Part shown: positions 16,136 through 24,316 of the stretch, piece by piece
How positions within the stretch are numbered: position 1 is the first letter of the stretch
How the letters are laid out: every line of letters begins with the position of its first letter
Assembly: GCA_003054655.1 (NCBI GenBank)
Contig: QAYZ01000012.1
Location: 124,001-188,000 of the forward strand
Reading direction: 5' to 3'
Length of the DNA: 64,000 bases
Origin: Spartobacteria bacterium LR76
GTDB lineage: Bacteria > Verrucomicrobiota > Verrucomicrobiia > Chthoniobacterales > Terrimicrobiaceae
Position numbers and translations under genes: made by a program
The notes under the pieces: generated by a model
Seen by the model: the letters and a program-made list of their open reading frames with translations, nothing else
What the model was told of the DNA's origin: nothing
Databases searched by the model: none

Positions 16136-17710
16136 ATGACCGATTCGTGTATGCCTGATGATGTATCCGCCGTCGCGACGGCGGAAGGCAATGGTCTCCC
16201 GGGGAACGAACCGGAATGCCGTACCCGTGCCGAGGAGAGATATCGCATGCTCTTCAACTCGATCGATGAAGGGTTTTGTGTCTTTGAGATGATTTACGAC
16301 GCGGAGGGGTCTCCCGTTGATTATCGGTTTCTCGAGGTAAACGAGGCGTTTGAAAAGCATACGGGCCTCGCTGATGCCGAGGGCCGGAGGATTCTTGAGC
16401 TGGTGCCGACGCATGAAAGGCATTGGCACGAGATTTACGGGAGGGTAGCCGAGACAGGCGAATCGATCCGCTTTGAAGAACGCGGCGAGGGACTGGGGCG
16501 ATGGTTCAGCGTCTATGCGTTTCGCATCGACGAGCCCGAGCTGCGTCACGTGGCGGCGATCTTCAGCGACATCACCGAGAGGAAACAAGCCGAGGAGGAA
16601 CTCGCAGAGGCGCACCGCCGCAAGGACGAGTTTCTCGCCATGCTGGCACACGAGCTGCGCAGCCCGCTCGCTCCGCTGGTCAACATGCTTAATGTCCTCA
16701 AACAGTCCGAGGCCGACGTGGATCTGGTCCGCCAGGCGACCGAGACGATGGAGCGTCAGCTTGGGCAGATGGTGCGGCTGGTGGACGATCTGCTCGATGT
16801 CAACCGGGTCGGTCGCGATAAGCTGGAGCTGCGCAAGTCGCGGGTGGAGTTGGCCCCTGTCATTGAGCAGGCGCTCGAGGTTTGCTACCCCTTGGCTGAG
16901 AGATTGAGCCATGAGATCGTCGTCCAGTTGCCGCTCGAGCCGGTGTATCTGCTAGCGGACCGCGCTCGCCTCACCCAGGTTTTCAGTAATCTCCTTAACA
17001 ACGCGTGCAAATACACGGATGCCAACGGCCGGGTCTCCCTGGAGGCCTGGACGGAGGCGGACGAGGTCTTGGTGAAGGTGGCCGATACCGGCGTGGGCAT
17101 CCAGCCCGATCAGTTGCCGCATATCTTTGACATGTTCCGGCAGGCCAGCAAATCGCAGGAGCACATGCAGGGCGGGCTCGGCATCGGTTTGACGCTCGTG
17201 CAGGGACTGGTCGAGATGCACGACGGCACCGTCGAGGCGTTCAGCGAAGGGCTGGGGCGAGGCAGCGAGTTCCTCGTTCGTCTGCCGATTTATGACGGGT
17301 CACTCGGCGAAGCCGCCCAGGAGGGACCCGAGGCAAAGTCTCGGTCCATACCAAGCCGGCGCATTCTCGTGGTCGATGACAATGTCGATGCTGCGGAGTC
17401 GATGGCCATCCTGCTGGCGATTGGCGGAAACGAGACCCGCACCGCGCACGATGGCCTCGCCGCGCTGGCGGAGGCGGCAGATTTCCAGCCCGACGTGATG
17501 CTGCTCGATATTGGCCTGCCCAATATGAGCGGACTTGATGTCGCCCGCCGCATCCGGCAGGAGCCGTGGGGCAAGAACATCGCGCTCATCGCCCTGACGG
17601 GCTGGGGCCAGGAGGAGGATCGCCAAAACTCACTGGAAGCCGGTTTCAACGCCCACCTCGTCAAGCCCGTCGAGCAGGCAGAGCTGATGGCGTTGCTCGG
17701 CAGAATGTAG
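16136..17710 (+). CDS. Hybrid sensor histidine kinase (PAS-HisKA-HATPase-REC)
   Basis: A 524-residue cytoplasmic two-component protein with no membrane segment. Domains: PAS (about 35-150, with RFLEVNEAFEKHTGL), HisKA with phospho-acceptor His172 in LAHELRSPLA, ATPase with N-box NLLNNACKYTD, G1 DTGVGI and G2 GGLGIGLTLV, then a receiver at about 405-522 with acidic pair VVDDN, phospho-acceptor Asp458 in LLDIGLP and the conserved Lys in LVKPVE. There is no output domain and no response regulator next door, so it must relay to a distant partner. Confidence 0.93.
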   Translation: MTDSCMPDDVSAVATAEGNGLPGNEPECRTRAEERYRMLFNSIDEGFCVFEMIYDAEGSPVDYRFLEVNEAFEKHTGLADAEGRRILELVPTHERHWHEIYGRVAETGESIRFEERGEGLGRWFSVYAFRIDEPELRHVAAIFSDITERKQAEEELAEAHRRKDEFLAMLAHELRSPLAPLVNMLNVLKQSEADVDLVRQATETMERQLGQMVRLVDDLLDVNRVGRDKLELRKSRVELAPVIEQALEVCYPLAERLSHEIVVQLPLEPVYLLADRARLTQVFSNLLNNACKYTDANGRVSLEAWTEADEVLVKVADTGVGIQPDQLPHIFDMFRQASKSQEHMQGGLGIGLTLVQGLVEMHDGTVEAFSEGLGRGSEFLVRLPIYDGSLGEAAQEGPEAKSRSIPSRRILVVDDNVDAAESMAILLAIGGNETRTAHDGLAALAEAADFQPDVMLLDIGLPNMSGLDVARRIRQEPWGKNIALIALTGWGQEEDRQNSLEAGFNAHLVKPVEQAELMALLGRM

Positions 17711-17788
17711 GCAGACATTCCCGGTTCGAGATCTCCTCTTCTCAGGACGCTATCAAGGGCGATTGGAGGTATGGACTGATGCCAGATC

Positions 17789-18202
17789 CTACATCTGATC
17801 AAGGAACGATTTCGGGCTTAGAATTGGGATCCCGAGAAAAGGATGGAGGATAAGCAGATCGTCGTCGCCAGTAATGATCGCGTCCGCTCTGCCATTGATT
17901 GCCAGCTCGAGGAATCTGTCGTCCTTGGGATCGCGGCAAGCTTTGACGGGGCGCAAAACCTCGATGCGTATTGCGACCCGGCTGAGGAGTTGAAAGAATT
18001 CGCGGCGCTCTTCCGGAGAGAGGTACTTGTTAAACTTTGGCCGGGCCAGAACGTCGGCCAACTCCTGCAGGGTGGCATCGGATACAATGAGATCGCCTGA
18101 AGACAACGCTTTTTGAACGGCGCGGGCAGACACTGATGTCGGGAGGAGAAGGCGGCTGATGAGCGCATTGGTATCCACGACCCAACGGCGAGGCGGGATC
18201 AT
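17789..18202 (-). CDS. PIN-domain toxin, second module
   Basis: A 137-residue PIN-family putative toxin (the 'putative toxin component, PIN family' group). The conserved acids are Asp10 in VVDTNALISRLL, Glu in LQELADVLARPKF, the CRDPKDDRFLELA block and Asp in IITGDDDLL. It overlaps the preceding antitoxin gene by four bases. Predicted cytoplasmic ribonuclease held inactive by the Phd-type partner. It differs in subfamily from the VapC at 12972, so the two modules are independent. Confidence 0.87.
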   Translation of the reverse strand: MIPPRRWVVDTNALISRLLLPTSVSARAVQKALSSGDLIVSDATLQELADVLARPKFNKYLSPEERREFFQLLSRVAIRIEVLRPVKACRDPKDDRFLELAINGRADAIITGDDDLLILHPFLGIPILSPKSFLDQM

Positions 18203-18447
18203 GGATTATCCAAGAAGTCGGAGAGCTTCTTCTCCGTCAGCCCCGCTCTTTTGGCGCGTTCGCCGACGCGATCGCAAAAAGCTTCGAACTCGGCGGTATT
18301 GATGCCTCGCAGGCGCTCATATTCTTCTGCCGAGAGAATGACCGCAGCCGCTCGGTTGTGCTTTTGGATGAGCACCGGCTCTCGCTGGGCAGCATCGAGG
18401 ACTTTTCCAAAGCTCTGCTTGGCCTCGTTGGCGGCGATGATCGTCAT
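18199..18447 (-). CDS. Phd/YefM-family antitoxin
   Basis: An 82-residue protein with the Phd/YefM N-terminal DNA-binding pattern (ANEAKQSFGKVLDAAQREPVLIQKHNRAAAVILSAEEYERL) and a charged, probably disordered C-terminal tail that would mask the PIN toxin. The first gene of the pair; the stop overlaps the toxin start (ATGA). A perfect palindrome sits on its start codon, consistent with autorepression. Confidence 0.88.
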   Translation of the reverse strand: MTIIAANEAKQSFGKVLDAAQREPVLIQKHNRAAAVILSAEEYERLRGINTAEFEAFCDRVGERAKRAGLTEKKLSDFLDNP

Positions 18448-18469
18448 ATCATCTAAAATAGATGATATG
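18445..18469. promoter_or_regulatory. Operator palindrome over the Phd-type antitoxin start codon
   Basis: An inverted repeat with 11-bp arms, CATATCATCTA and TAGATGATATG, separated by AAA. The left arm includes the antitoxin start codon (CAT at 18445-18447 on the + strand), so the site would block both initiation of transcription and the 5' end of the message. Phd/YefM antitoxins are known to bind palindromes of this kind. Confidence 0.75.
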
Positions 18470-18498
18470 GATGAATCTTCAAGTGCGCTTTGGAGGCG

Positions 18499-18927
18499 CT
18501 ACCGCTCCTTTGCCTTCAGCAAGAGCACCGGGATGTCGACGAGATGCCGCACCTTGTCGACTGTCGCGCCATAGAGGAGGTCGCTGATGAAGCGATGGCC
18601 GTGGGTCGACATCGCGATGAGGTCGATGTGGTCCTGTCTGGCGAATTTCACGATCTCGTCGGAGGGCTCGCCCATGGCGAGGTGATACGTGACGGTGAAG
18701 CCCTCGGCGGTGAGTTCCTTCGCACGGCGCTCCAGGTAGGCGCGGTCCTCGATGATCTCCTCGCTCTCGGCCAGCTTGAGCTGGTCGTAGTTGCGGGCGA
18801 CCCAGCCGTCAGCCACGTGGAGGAGGACGATGCAGGCATTTGACCAGCGGGCGAGCGGCTTGATGTGGTTGAGGATCGTGTCGTCGGCGGGGCTGTTCTC
18901 CACCGGGATGAGGATGTGGTGGTACAT
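18499..18927 (-). CDS. Universal stress protein, UspA family
   Basis: A 142-residue single-domain Usp. N-terminal ILIPVENS, central LLHVADGW and the C-terminal nucleotide-binding segment MSTHGHRFISDLLYGATVDKVRHLV are seen; the GHRFISDLLYG-T-V pattern is a variant of the ATP-binding G-2x-G-9x-G-S/T motif. It follows the metal transporter gene after nine bases and is likely cotranscribed with it. Role: stress survival, possibly modulating the transporter. Cytoplasmic. Confidence 0.88.
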   Translation of the reverse strand: MYHHILIPVENSPADDTILNHIKPLARWSNACIVLLHVADGWVARNYDQLKLAESEEIIEDRAYLERRAKELTAEGFTVTYHLAMGEPSDEIVKFARQDHIDLIAMSTHGHRFISDLLYGATVDKVRHLVDIPVLLLKAKER

Positions 18928-18936
18928 GGAGGGGTT

Positions 18937-20328
18937 TTAGATGGTGAGGCCGAAGAGCGCGTAGAAGGGCCGCCGGATGGAGTCCGGCACGAAGGTGTCA
19001 AAGAGCAGCTTCACGTTGAGCACGATGATGATGAGCGCAGTCGACCAGCCGAGGAGCTTGATCCAGAGCGGATTGGCGAATTCGCCCATCTTGGCCTTTT
19101 CCCCGGTGAAGCGCATGAGCGGCCACACGGCAAAGCCGAGCTGCATGCTGAGCACGACCTGGCTCGCGATGAGCAGCGAGGTGGTGCTGCTCTCGCCATA
19201 CATGCCGATGACGACCACGGCCGGCACGATGGCGATGGCGCGGGTGATGAGGCGGCGCAGCCAGGGCTTCAGGCGGAAATTGAGAAAGCCCTCCATCACG
19301 ATCTGGCCAGCGAGAGTCCCGGTGAGCGTGGCGTTCTGCCCGGAGGCGAGCAGGGCTACGGCGAAGAGCGTGCTCGCGACCCCGACTCCCAGCGTTGGAC
19401 TCAGGAGCTGGTAGGCATCCTGGATTTCCGCGACGTCATTGTGGCCGCTGAAGTGAAATGCCGCCGCCGCCAGCACGAGGATGCCGCCATTGATGAAGAG
19501 GGCAAACATGAGCGCCGCGGTGGAGTCGATCGTCGCAAACCGGATGGCCTCCCGCTTGCCCTCGTTCGTGCGCTCAAAGTTGCGCGTCTGTACGATGGAC
19601 GAGTGCAGGTAGAGGTTGTGCGGCATGACGGTCGCGCCGAGGATGCCGATGCTGACGTAGAGCATTTCCTGGTTCTTGAGGATTTCCGTGCTCGGCACGA
19701 ACCCCATGAGCACGCCGGTGAGACTGGGCTTGGCAAAGAACAGCTCGGCCACGAAGCACCCGCCGATCGTGAGGATGAGCGTGAGCACGAGCGCCTCGAT
19801 GTAGCGGAATCCCTTGTTCTGCAAATACAGCACGGCTAGCACGTCGAGACAGGTGATGATGCAGCCCCAGACCAGCGGGATGCCAAAGAGGAGCTGGAGG
19901 CCGATGGCCGAACCGATGACCTCCGCAAGATCGCACGCCGCGATGGCGAGTTCGCAGAGGAACCAGAGACCCCACACGACCGGGGTGGAGTAATGATCAC
20001 GGCAGGCCTGCGCGAGGTCGCGGCCGGTGGCCACGCCGAGCTTCACACAGAGGTGCTGCAGCAGGATGGCCATCAGGTTGGAAATGAGGATGACGCTGAG
20101 CAACGTGTAGCCAAACTTTGACCCGCCCGCGAGATCGGTGGCCCAGTTGCCCGGGTCCATGTAGCCCACGGCCACGAGGAAGCCGGGTCCGGCGAAAGCC
20201 ATCATCTTGCGCCAGAACGGCGCCTTGTTCGGGACGAAAATACTGCGGTGGACCTCCGGCAGGCTCACCGTCGCCGCTTCCCTCCGCCAGGCGATATCAG
20301 GAGAGTCCGGCTCGCTACCAGTTCCCAT
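18937..20328 (-). CDS. Nramp-family divalent metal transporter
   Basis: A 463-residue inner-membrane H+-coupled Mn2+/Fe2+ importer. The metal-binding DPGN of TM1 is at residues 58-61 ([16 protein letters not shown]) and the TM6 motif [10 protein letters not shown] is intact, including the expected Met-Pro-His. About 11-12 membrane segments follow a 40-residue soluble N-terminus. It is the first gene of a UspA-containing pair. An imperfect inverted repeat upstream (20344-20377) may be a metal-regulator site. Confidence 0.93.
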   Translation of the reverse strand: MGTGSEPDSPDIAWRREAATVSLPEVHRSIFVPNKAPFWRKMMAFAGPGFLVAVGYMDPGNWATDLAGGSKFGYTLLSVILISNLMAILLQHLCVKLGVATGRDLAQACRDHYSTPVVWGLWFLCELAIAACDLAEVIGSAIGLQLLFGIPLVWGCIITCLDVLAVLYLQNKGFRYIEALVLTLILTIGGCFVAELFFAKPSLTGVLMGFVPSTEILKNQEMLYVSIGILGATVMPHNLYLHSSIVQTRNFERTNEGKREAIRFATIDSTAALMFALFINGGILVLAAAAFHFSGHNDVAEIQDAYQLLSPTLGVGVASTLFAVALLASGQNATLTGTLAGQIVMEGFLNFRLKPWLRRLITRAIAIVPAVVVIGMYGESSTTSLLIASQVVLSMQLGFAVWPLMRFTGEKAKMGEFANPLWIKLLGWSTALIIIVLNVKLLFDTFVPDSIRRPFYALFGLTI

Positions 20329-20343
20329 GGAGTCCCTTTATTT

Positions 20344-20377
20344 GTAGCCAGTGATACACTTTTGTGAGTCTAGCTAC
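20344..20377 (-). promoter_or_regulatory. Imperfect inverted repeat upstream of the Nramp gene
   Basis: On the minus strand GTAGCTAG ... CTGGCTAC (7 of 8 pairs) bracket an ACTCACAAAAGTG core, 15 bases before the Nramp start. This could be an operator for a metal-responsive regulator (MntR/Fur type) or part of the promoter; no consensus match can be claimed. Confidence 0.3.
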
Positions 20378-20459
20378 TTCTCTTTGACGCGATGTGTCAA
20401 TAGACAAAAGGAGGATTCGTGCTGACGATGCAGGGGCCGGCGGGGTAGGATCGGACGCA

Positions 20460-20750
20460 ATGAGCTGGCTGCGTGAGAGTTCGCAAGGATGCGTGATTTC
20501 CGTCCATGCCGCGCCGCGTGCGAGCAAGGATGCGATTGCTGGAACACATGGCGATGCATTGAAGGTGCGGCTCAACGCGCCCCCGGTCGACGGCAAGGCG
20601 AATGACCGGCTGCTGAAGTTCCTCGCGGAGAAACTCGGGGTGCCGGGCGCGGCGCTGAGCCTGTTGCGCGGCCAGTCGAGCCGGGAAAAGCAGGTGCTCG
20701 TCAGCGGCCTCGCGGCGGCGGAGATTCGCGCCCGGCTGCTCGCGGAGTAG
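20460..20750 (+). CDS. DUF167 (YggU) family protein
   Basis: A 96-residue protein with the DUF167 signatures: VISVHAAPRASKDAI, LKVRLNAPPVDGKAND and a C-terminal SREKQVLVSGL. Small conserved cytoplasmic family of unknown role. ATG 20460 matches the usual family N-terminus (WLRES...), while the frame is open to 20394. Stands alone between divergent and convergent genes. Confidence 0.85.
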   Translation: MSWLRESSQGCVISVHAAPRASKDAIAGTHGDALKVRLNAPPVDGKANDRLLKFLAEKLGVPGAALSLLRGQSSREKQVLVSGLAAAEIRARLLAE

Positions 20751-20762
20751 AGAGGCTCCCGC

Positions 20763-20981
20763 TTAATCGATTCCGGCGGTGATGATTTTCGCAAGGAGAG
20801 GTGCGACGAAGTACAGCACGGCGGCAAACACCATCCCGAGCACCGCGAATATGGCAGCCTCAAATTTGAAAATATTCGCTCCGTTTGGCAGCAGCAGAAC
20901 CATTGTCAGCAGCGAGTAAGCGAACCAAAGGACGGCAATAAAGCGCTGTGCGACGATCACGACTTTCTCGTAAGTGTTCAT
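20763..20981 (-). CDS. Small membrane protein, unknown
   Basis: 72 residues with two hydrophobic segments, about 9-31 (AQRFIAVLWFAYSLLTMVLLL) and 40-64. The N-terminus MNTYEKVVIVAQRFIAVLWF resembles small verrucomicrobial membrane proteins, but no function is known. It lies 12 bases downstream of the exported protein gene at 20994 and may share its transcript. Confidence 0.55.
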   Translation of the reverse strand: MNTYEKVVIVAQRFIAVLWFAYSLLTMVLLLPNGANIFKFEAAIFAVLGMVFAAVLYFVAPLLAKIITAGID

Positions 20982-20993
20982 AAGGATGTCCCG

Positions 20994-21302
20994 TCACTTA
21001 CCAAAGAACTCGGTGATGTCGAAATAGACGGTATAGCGCTTCCCCTCCCAGGTGAAGTCGAGCGCGTCGTAGAGACGGTCTTTATGGTTGAGCAAAGATT
21101 GCCTGGTAAAAACGTAGCCTGGGTAATGTTTGCGTAAATATGCGTACTCCGCCGGGACGCCCGTGGCCTCGGTCGCGCCTTGGACGAGGATGGCTTTTTC
21201 AAACGAGGAACCGTCCCCGCCCGCGAGGGTGACCTCCGCGAAGAGCGGGCTGGCCAGTGAGAAGAGGGCGAAGACTGCGAAAAACGCGAAGCGCGGCTTC
21301 AT
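20994..21302 (-). CDS. Small exported protein, unknown
   Basis: 102 residues with a signal peptide MKPRFAFFAVFALFSLASPLFA. The mature 80 residues contain AILVQGATEATGVPAEYAYLRKHYPGYVFTRQSL and DALDFTWEGKRYTVYFDITEFFGK, a compact alpha/beta-looking domain found as a stand-alone module. Function not recognised. It overlaps the preceding gene by four bases, so the two are translationally coupled. Confidence 0.6.
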   Translation of the reverse strand: MKPRFAFFAVFALFSLASPLFAEVTLAGGDGSSFEKAILVQGATEATGVPAEYAYLRKHYPGYVFTRQSLLNHKDRLYDALDFTWEGKRYTVYFDITEFFGK

Positions 21303-21697
21303 TGCTTTTTCAGGGTGAAGTCCTTGTAGAGGGGGATGCAGCGAGGGTCTTTCACGTCCGTGACGCGGATGGAGATCGTGACTCCGTCGCCAGTGGGTGT
21401 GATCGTCGCGGTGCCGGTGTTTTCAAAGGAATCCGTAAAGGTGGCGACCAGCACTCCCTGGTCATTGACATTGCCGGAGCCGTCGAAGCTCGGAGTCGCG
21501 CCGTGACCGGATTCCAACGCATAGGAGCCGGAAATGGCGTAGCCTTTGCCTTCCGCCGTGATGGTGAGTTCGCAAAGGAGGGTGTCTTTGTTAACGGCGT
21601 GCTCGCCGGAGTAGGTGCCGGAGAGATCGGAACCGGCGTAGGCCGGGCGGAGGAGGACAAACAGAGCGATGAGGGGGAGGATGCGGAGGAGTCGCAT
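21299..21697 (-). CDS. Exported protein, unknown
   Basis: A 132-residue product with a signal peptide (MRLLRILPLIALFVLLRPAYAGS); this sets the start at 21697 rather than the longer open frame to 21757. The mature part looks like an all-beta domain (SGTYSGEH, KGYAISGSYALE, GTATITPTGDGVTISIRV), lipocalin-like in pattern only. First gene of a probable operon with 20994-21302 and 20763-20981. Confidence 0.6.
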   Translation of the reverse strand: MRLLRILPLIALFVLLRPAYAGSDLSGTYSGEHAVNKDTLLCELTITAEGKGYAISGSYALESGHGATPSFDGSGNVNDQGVLVATFTDSFENTGTATITPTGDGVTISIRVTDVKDPRCIPLYKDFTLKKQ

Positions 21698-21788
21698 GTC
21701 GGCAAGTGTGCGCCTGGCGGGTGGCGCGGGCGAGAAGAATTGCGGAGCGGGTGGCAAATCCCGCGGCGTGCGCTAAGATTGCGGCTCC

Positions 21789-22670
21789 ATGAAATTTCCA
21801 CTCGTCCTCGACGCCCCGGTGTGGCGGCAGATGCGCCGCGACCACGAGGCGAGGGTACGACCGTGGATCGAGCCGAGGCTGCGGCGCATGTCGTTGCAGC
21901 AGAGGCACCCGGTGGATGATTTTCTCTTTGAATACTACCCGAACCGCCCGGCTAAGTTGCTGCTCTGGCATCCGGGGCTGGGAGTCGTACTCAGGGGCGA
22001 AGGTTGCGAGGAATATCTCTCCATCACGGGTTATCGGCGGGAGGGCGACGGGGTGATGGCTGATCCGGTGGAGCTCCCGGAAAAACGGCGAGCCTTTCCG
22101 CGCTGGCTGGCGGGATTTCTCACGGCGGCGGCGAATCGCCCGCCGGTCTATGGGTGCTTCGGGCTGCACGAGTGGGCCATGGTGTACCGGACGCCGGAGA
22201 CGCGGCACGCCTGGCCGCTGCGGGTCGCGGGCGATGATCTTGCCGCGGCGGTGGAGTCGCTCGGGCTGCGCTGCACGCACTACGACGCCTTCCGGTTTTT
22301 TACGCCGGAGGCTGCTCCTCTGAACAAGCACCCGCTCACGCGCGAGGCGACGATTGATTTCGAGCAGCCCGGCTGCCTCCACGCCAACATGGACCTGTAC
22401 AAGTGGGCCTTCAAACTCGCGCCCTTCTCGTCCTCGGAGCTGGTGGCCGATTGCTTCGAGCTGGCGCGGGACATTCGCACCCTCGATATGCAGGCCAGCC
22501 CGTATGACCTGCGGGCGCTCGGGTATGAACCGGTCTGCGTCGAGATGGCGGAGGGGCGGGCGGAATACGAAGCGCGGCAGCGGGAGTTCACCCGGAGGGC
22601 GGTTCCCCTGCGGGAAAAATTGATCGCACTGTGCCGGGAACTCACCGCGCCGGGGGTGGAAGTTGGTTGA
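21789..22670 (+). CDS. Protein of the family annotated as '3-methyladenine DNA glycosylase'
   Basis: 293 residues. Family blocks that I recognise: HPVDDFLFEYYPNRPAKLLLWHPG near residue 40, YGCFGLHEWAMVYR near 120, HYDAFRFFTPEAAPLN near 165, and QPGCLHANMDLYKWAFKL near 193. This family carries a 3-methyladenine DNA glycosylase label in actinobacteria and verrucomicrobia, but no helix-hairpin-helix or AAG active-site motif is visible, so the activity is doubtful. Divergent from the exported-protein operon. Confidence 0.6.
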   Translation: MKFPLVLDAPVWRQMRRDHEARVRPWIEPRLRRMSLQQRHPVDDFLFEYYPNRPAKLLLWHPGLGVVLRGEGCEEYLSITGYRREGDGVMADPVELPEKRRAFPRWLAGFLTAAANRPPVYGCFGLHEWAMVYRTPETRHAWPLRVAGDDLAAAVESLGLRCTHYDAFRFFTPEAAPLNKHPLTREATIDFEQPGCLHANMDLYKWAFKLAPFSSSELVADCFELARDIRTLDMQASPYDLRALGYEPVCVEMAEGRAEYEARQREFTRRAVPLREKLIALCRELTAPGVEVG

Positions 22671-22701
22671 AATCCGCCCGTCGTGGGTGTCATCTAGTCA
22701 G

Positions 22702-23832
22702 GTGTCCATTCCTTCGAACCTCCGTACCTGGGTTCAAATCGATCTCGCCGCCTTCCGTCACAATCTGAAGGCCATTCGCGCGCGGATCGACCCGACGGCG
22801 GGAATCATTGCCGTGGTGAAAGCCGATGCCTATGGGCATGGCATCACCCGTGTCGCACCGGCGATCGCGGATCAGGTGGATCTTTTCGCAGTGGCCAATG
22901 TCTTGGAAGCGAACGAACTAGCCGCCCTGGGCCTGGGCCGGGACATCCTGCTCCTGGGTCCTTGCCTGCCCGATGAGCGCCAGGCGGCGGTGGATGCGGG
23001 CTACATTGTCTCTGTATCCAGTGCCGAGGAGGCGGCAGCCGTGGCCGCGCTGGCGGGGACTCGGCCATGTACGCTCAACCTCAAGGTCGATACCGGCATG
23101 GGTCGCATGGGATGCTGGCACGAGGACGCAGAGGAGGTCGTGCGCCAGATCGTGAAGCTGCCCAATCTTGGCGCGTTCCATGTTTCCACCCACCTCCCCG
23201 CGCCGGATGAGGATGCAGATTTTACACGGGAGGAGCTGGAGGGCTTCGGGCGGCTCGCGGCCCAGATCAAAGCCATCGCGCCTCAGGCGAAATTCCACGC
23301 CCTCAACAGCGCGGGCATCTTTGAGTTTGCCGGGTTCGCTCCGGATTACGTGCGGGCGGGGCTCGTGCTCTACGGATCGTGTTACCCCGATATCTACCAG
23401 CCGCAAATCCAGCCGGCTCTGAGCTGGAAAGCCCGCCTCGTGCTCGTGCGCGATGTTCCGCCGGGGCGGAGCGTGAGCTATGGGCGCACGTTTTTTACAC
23501 CGCATCAGATGCGTATCGCCACGGTGCCGGTGGGCTATGCCGATGGCTTTCCGCGACAGGTTTCCGGCCACGATACGGCGGTGCTCGTCCACGGTCGGCG
23601 CTGTCTGGTGCTGGGCCGGGTGACGATGGACCAGATCCTCGTCGATGTGACCGATGTGCCGGAGGCCCAGGTGGGAGACGAGGTGGTGCTGATCGGTCGG
23701 CAGGGCGGGGAGGAAATCCTCGCCCGGGAGCTGGCCGACAAGGCGGGAACGATCTCGTGGCACATTTTTACCGGCTTGAAGCCGCGCGGATCGTACTTTT
23801 ATTACGATTCCGACACAGGCTCGACAGTGTAA
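22702..23832 (+). CDS. alr: Alanine racemase
   Basis: PLP enzyme interconverting L- and D-alanine for peptidoglycan. The PLP lysine is in AVVKADAYGHG near residue 35, and the catalytic tyrosine in SVSYGRTF near 260. No ATG lies before the conserved N-terminus; GTG 22702 gives 376 residues, a normal length, and begins just before NLRTWVQIDLAAFRHNL. A TTG at 22663 is possible but overlaps the previous gene. Confidence 0.93.
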   Translation: MSIPSNLRTWVQIDLAAFRHNLKAIRARIDPTAGIIAVVKADAYGHGITRVAPAIADQVDLFAVANVLEANELAALGLGRDILLLGPCLPDERQAAVDAGYIVSVSSAEEAAAVAALAGTRPCTLNLKVDTGMGRMGCWHEDAEEVVRQIVKLPNLGAFHVSTHLPAPDEDADFTREELEGFGRLAAQIKAIAPQAKFHALNSAGIFEFAGFAPDYVRAGLVLYGSCYPDIYQPQIQPALSWKARLVLVRDVPPGRSVSYGRTFFTPHQMRIATVPVGYADGFPRQVSGHDTAVLVHGRRCLVLGRVTMDQILVDVTDVPEAQVGDEVVLIGRQGGEEILARELADKAGTISWHIFTGLKPRGSYFYYDSDTGSTV

Positions 23833-23857
23833 GAAAACCTGCCTAAGTTCCCCCACC

Positions 23858-24277
23858 ATGCCCCCAAGCGACCCCCACAATCGCGACCTGACCCCGGAGT
23901 CCGCGGCTCCGACGGATATTGCTCCACTCGGCCGGGATACCGTCCCCGCCCACGAACGCACCGCCGATGAGGAAAAGGCCATGGCCGATTGGGATGCCAT
24001 CGCGGCTGACCCCGATTTCAAGAGCCTGCTCGCCTCCAAGGCCCGCTTCATCGTGCCGGCGACCGTGTTTTTCCTCGCGTATTACCTCGCCCTGCCGATC
24101 CTGGTGGGCTGGTTCCCCAACCTGATGACCAAGGAGGCTTTTGGCGGGTTGAACTGGGCGTACGTCTTTGCCTTCTCGCAGTTCATCATGGCTTGGGTCG
24201 TCGCGTTCCTGTACGTGGCTGCGGCTGCGGGCTGGGACAAGCAGGCGGCGGCGCTGCTGGCGAAGTTCCGCAAGTAA
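23858..24277 (+). CDS. DUF485 membrane protein (YjcH-like)
   Basis: 139 residues: a 55-residue polar N-terminal extension, then the DUF485 domain with two membrane segments (about 68-88 and 104-124) and the FSQFIMAWVVAFLY motif. DUF485 genes sit directly before acetate/monocarboxylate permeases (yjcH-actP in E. coli), as here with a 39-base gap. Probably an accessory subunit of that permease. The N-terminal extension is longer than in YjcH. Confidence 0.85.
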   Translation: MPPSDPHNRDLTPESAAPTDIAPLGRDTVPAHERTADEEKAMADWDAIAADPDFKSLLASKARFIVPATVFFLAYYLALPILVGWFPNLMTKEAFGGLNWAYVFAFSQFIMAWVVAFLYVAAAAGWDKQAAALLAKFRK

Positions 24278-24316
24278 TCAGGTCTCGCATCACTCTTCCC
24301 CCACTTTCTCCACACC

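Noticed and set aside
18865-19839. 324-codon + strand frame opposite the Nramp gene
   Set aside because: Antisense shadow; Nramp motifs on the other strand are intact.
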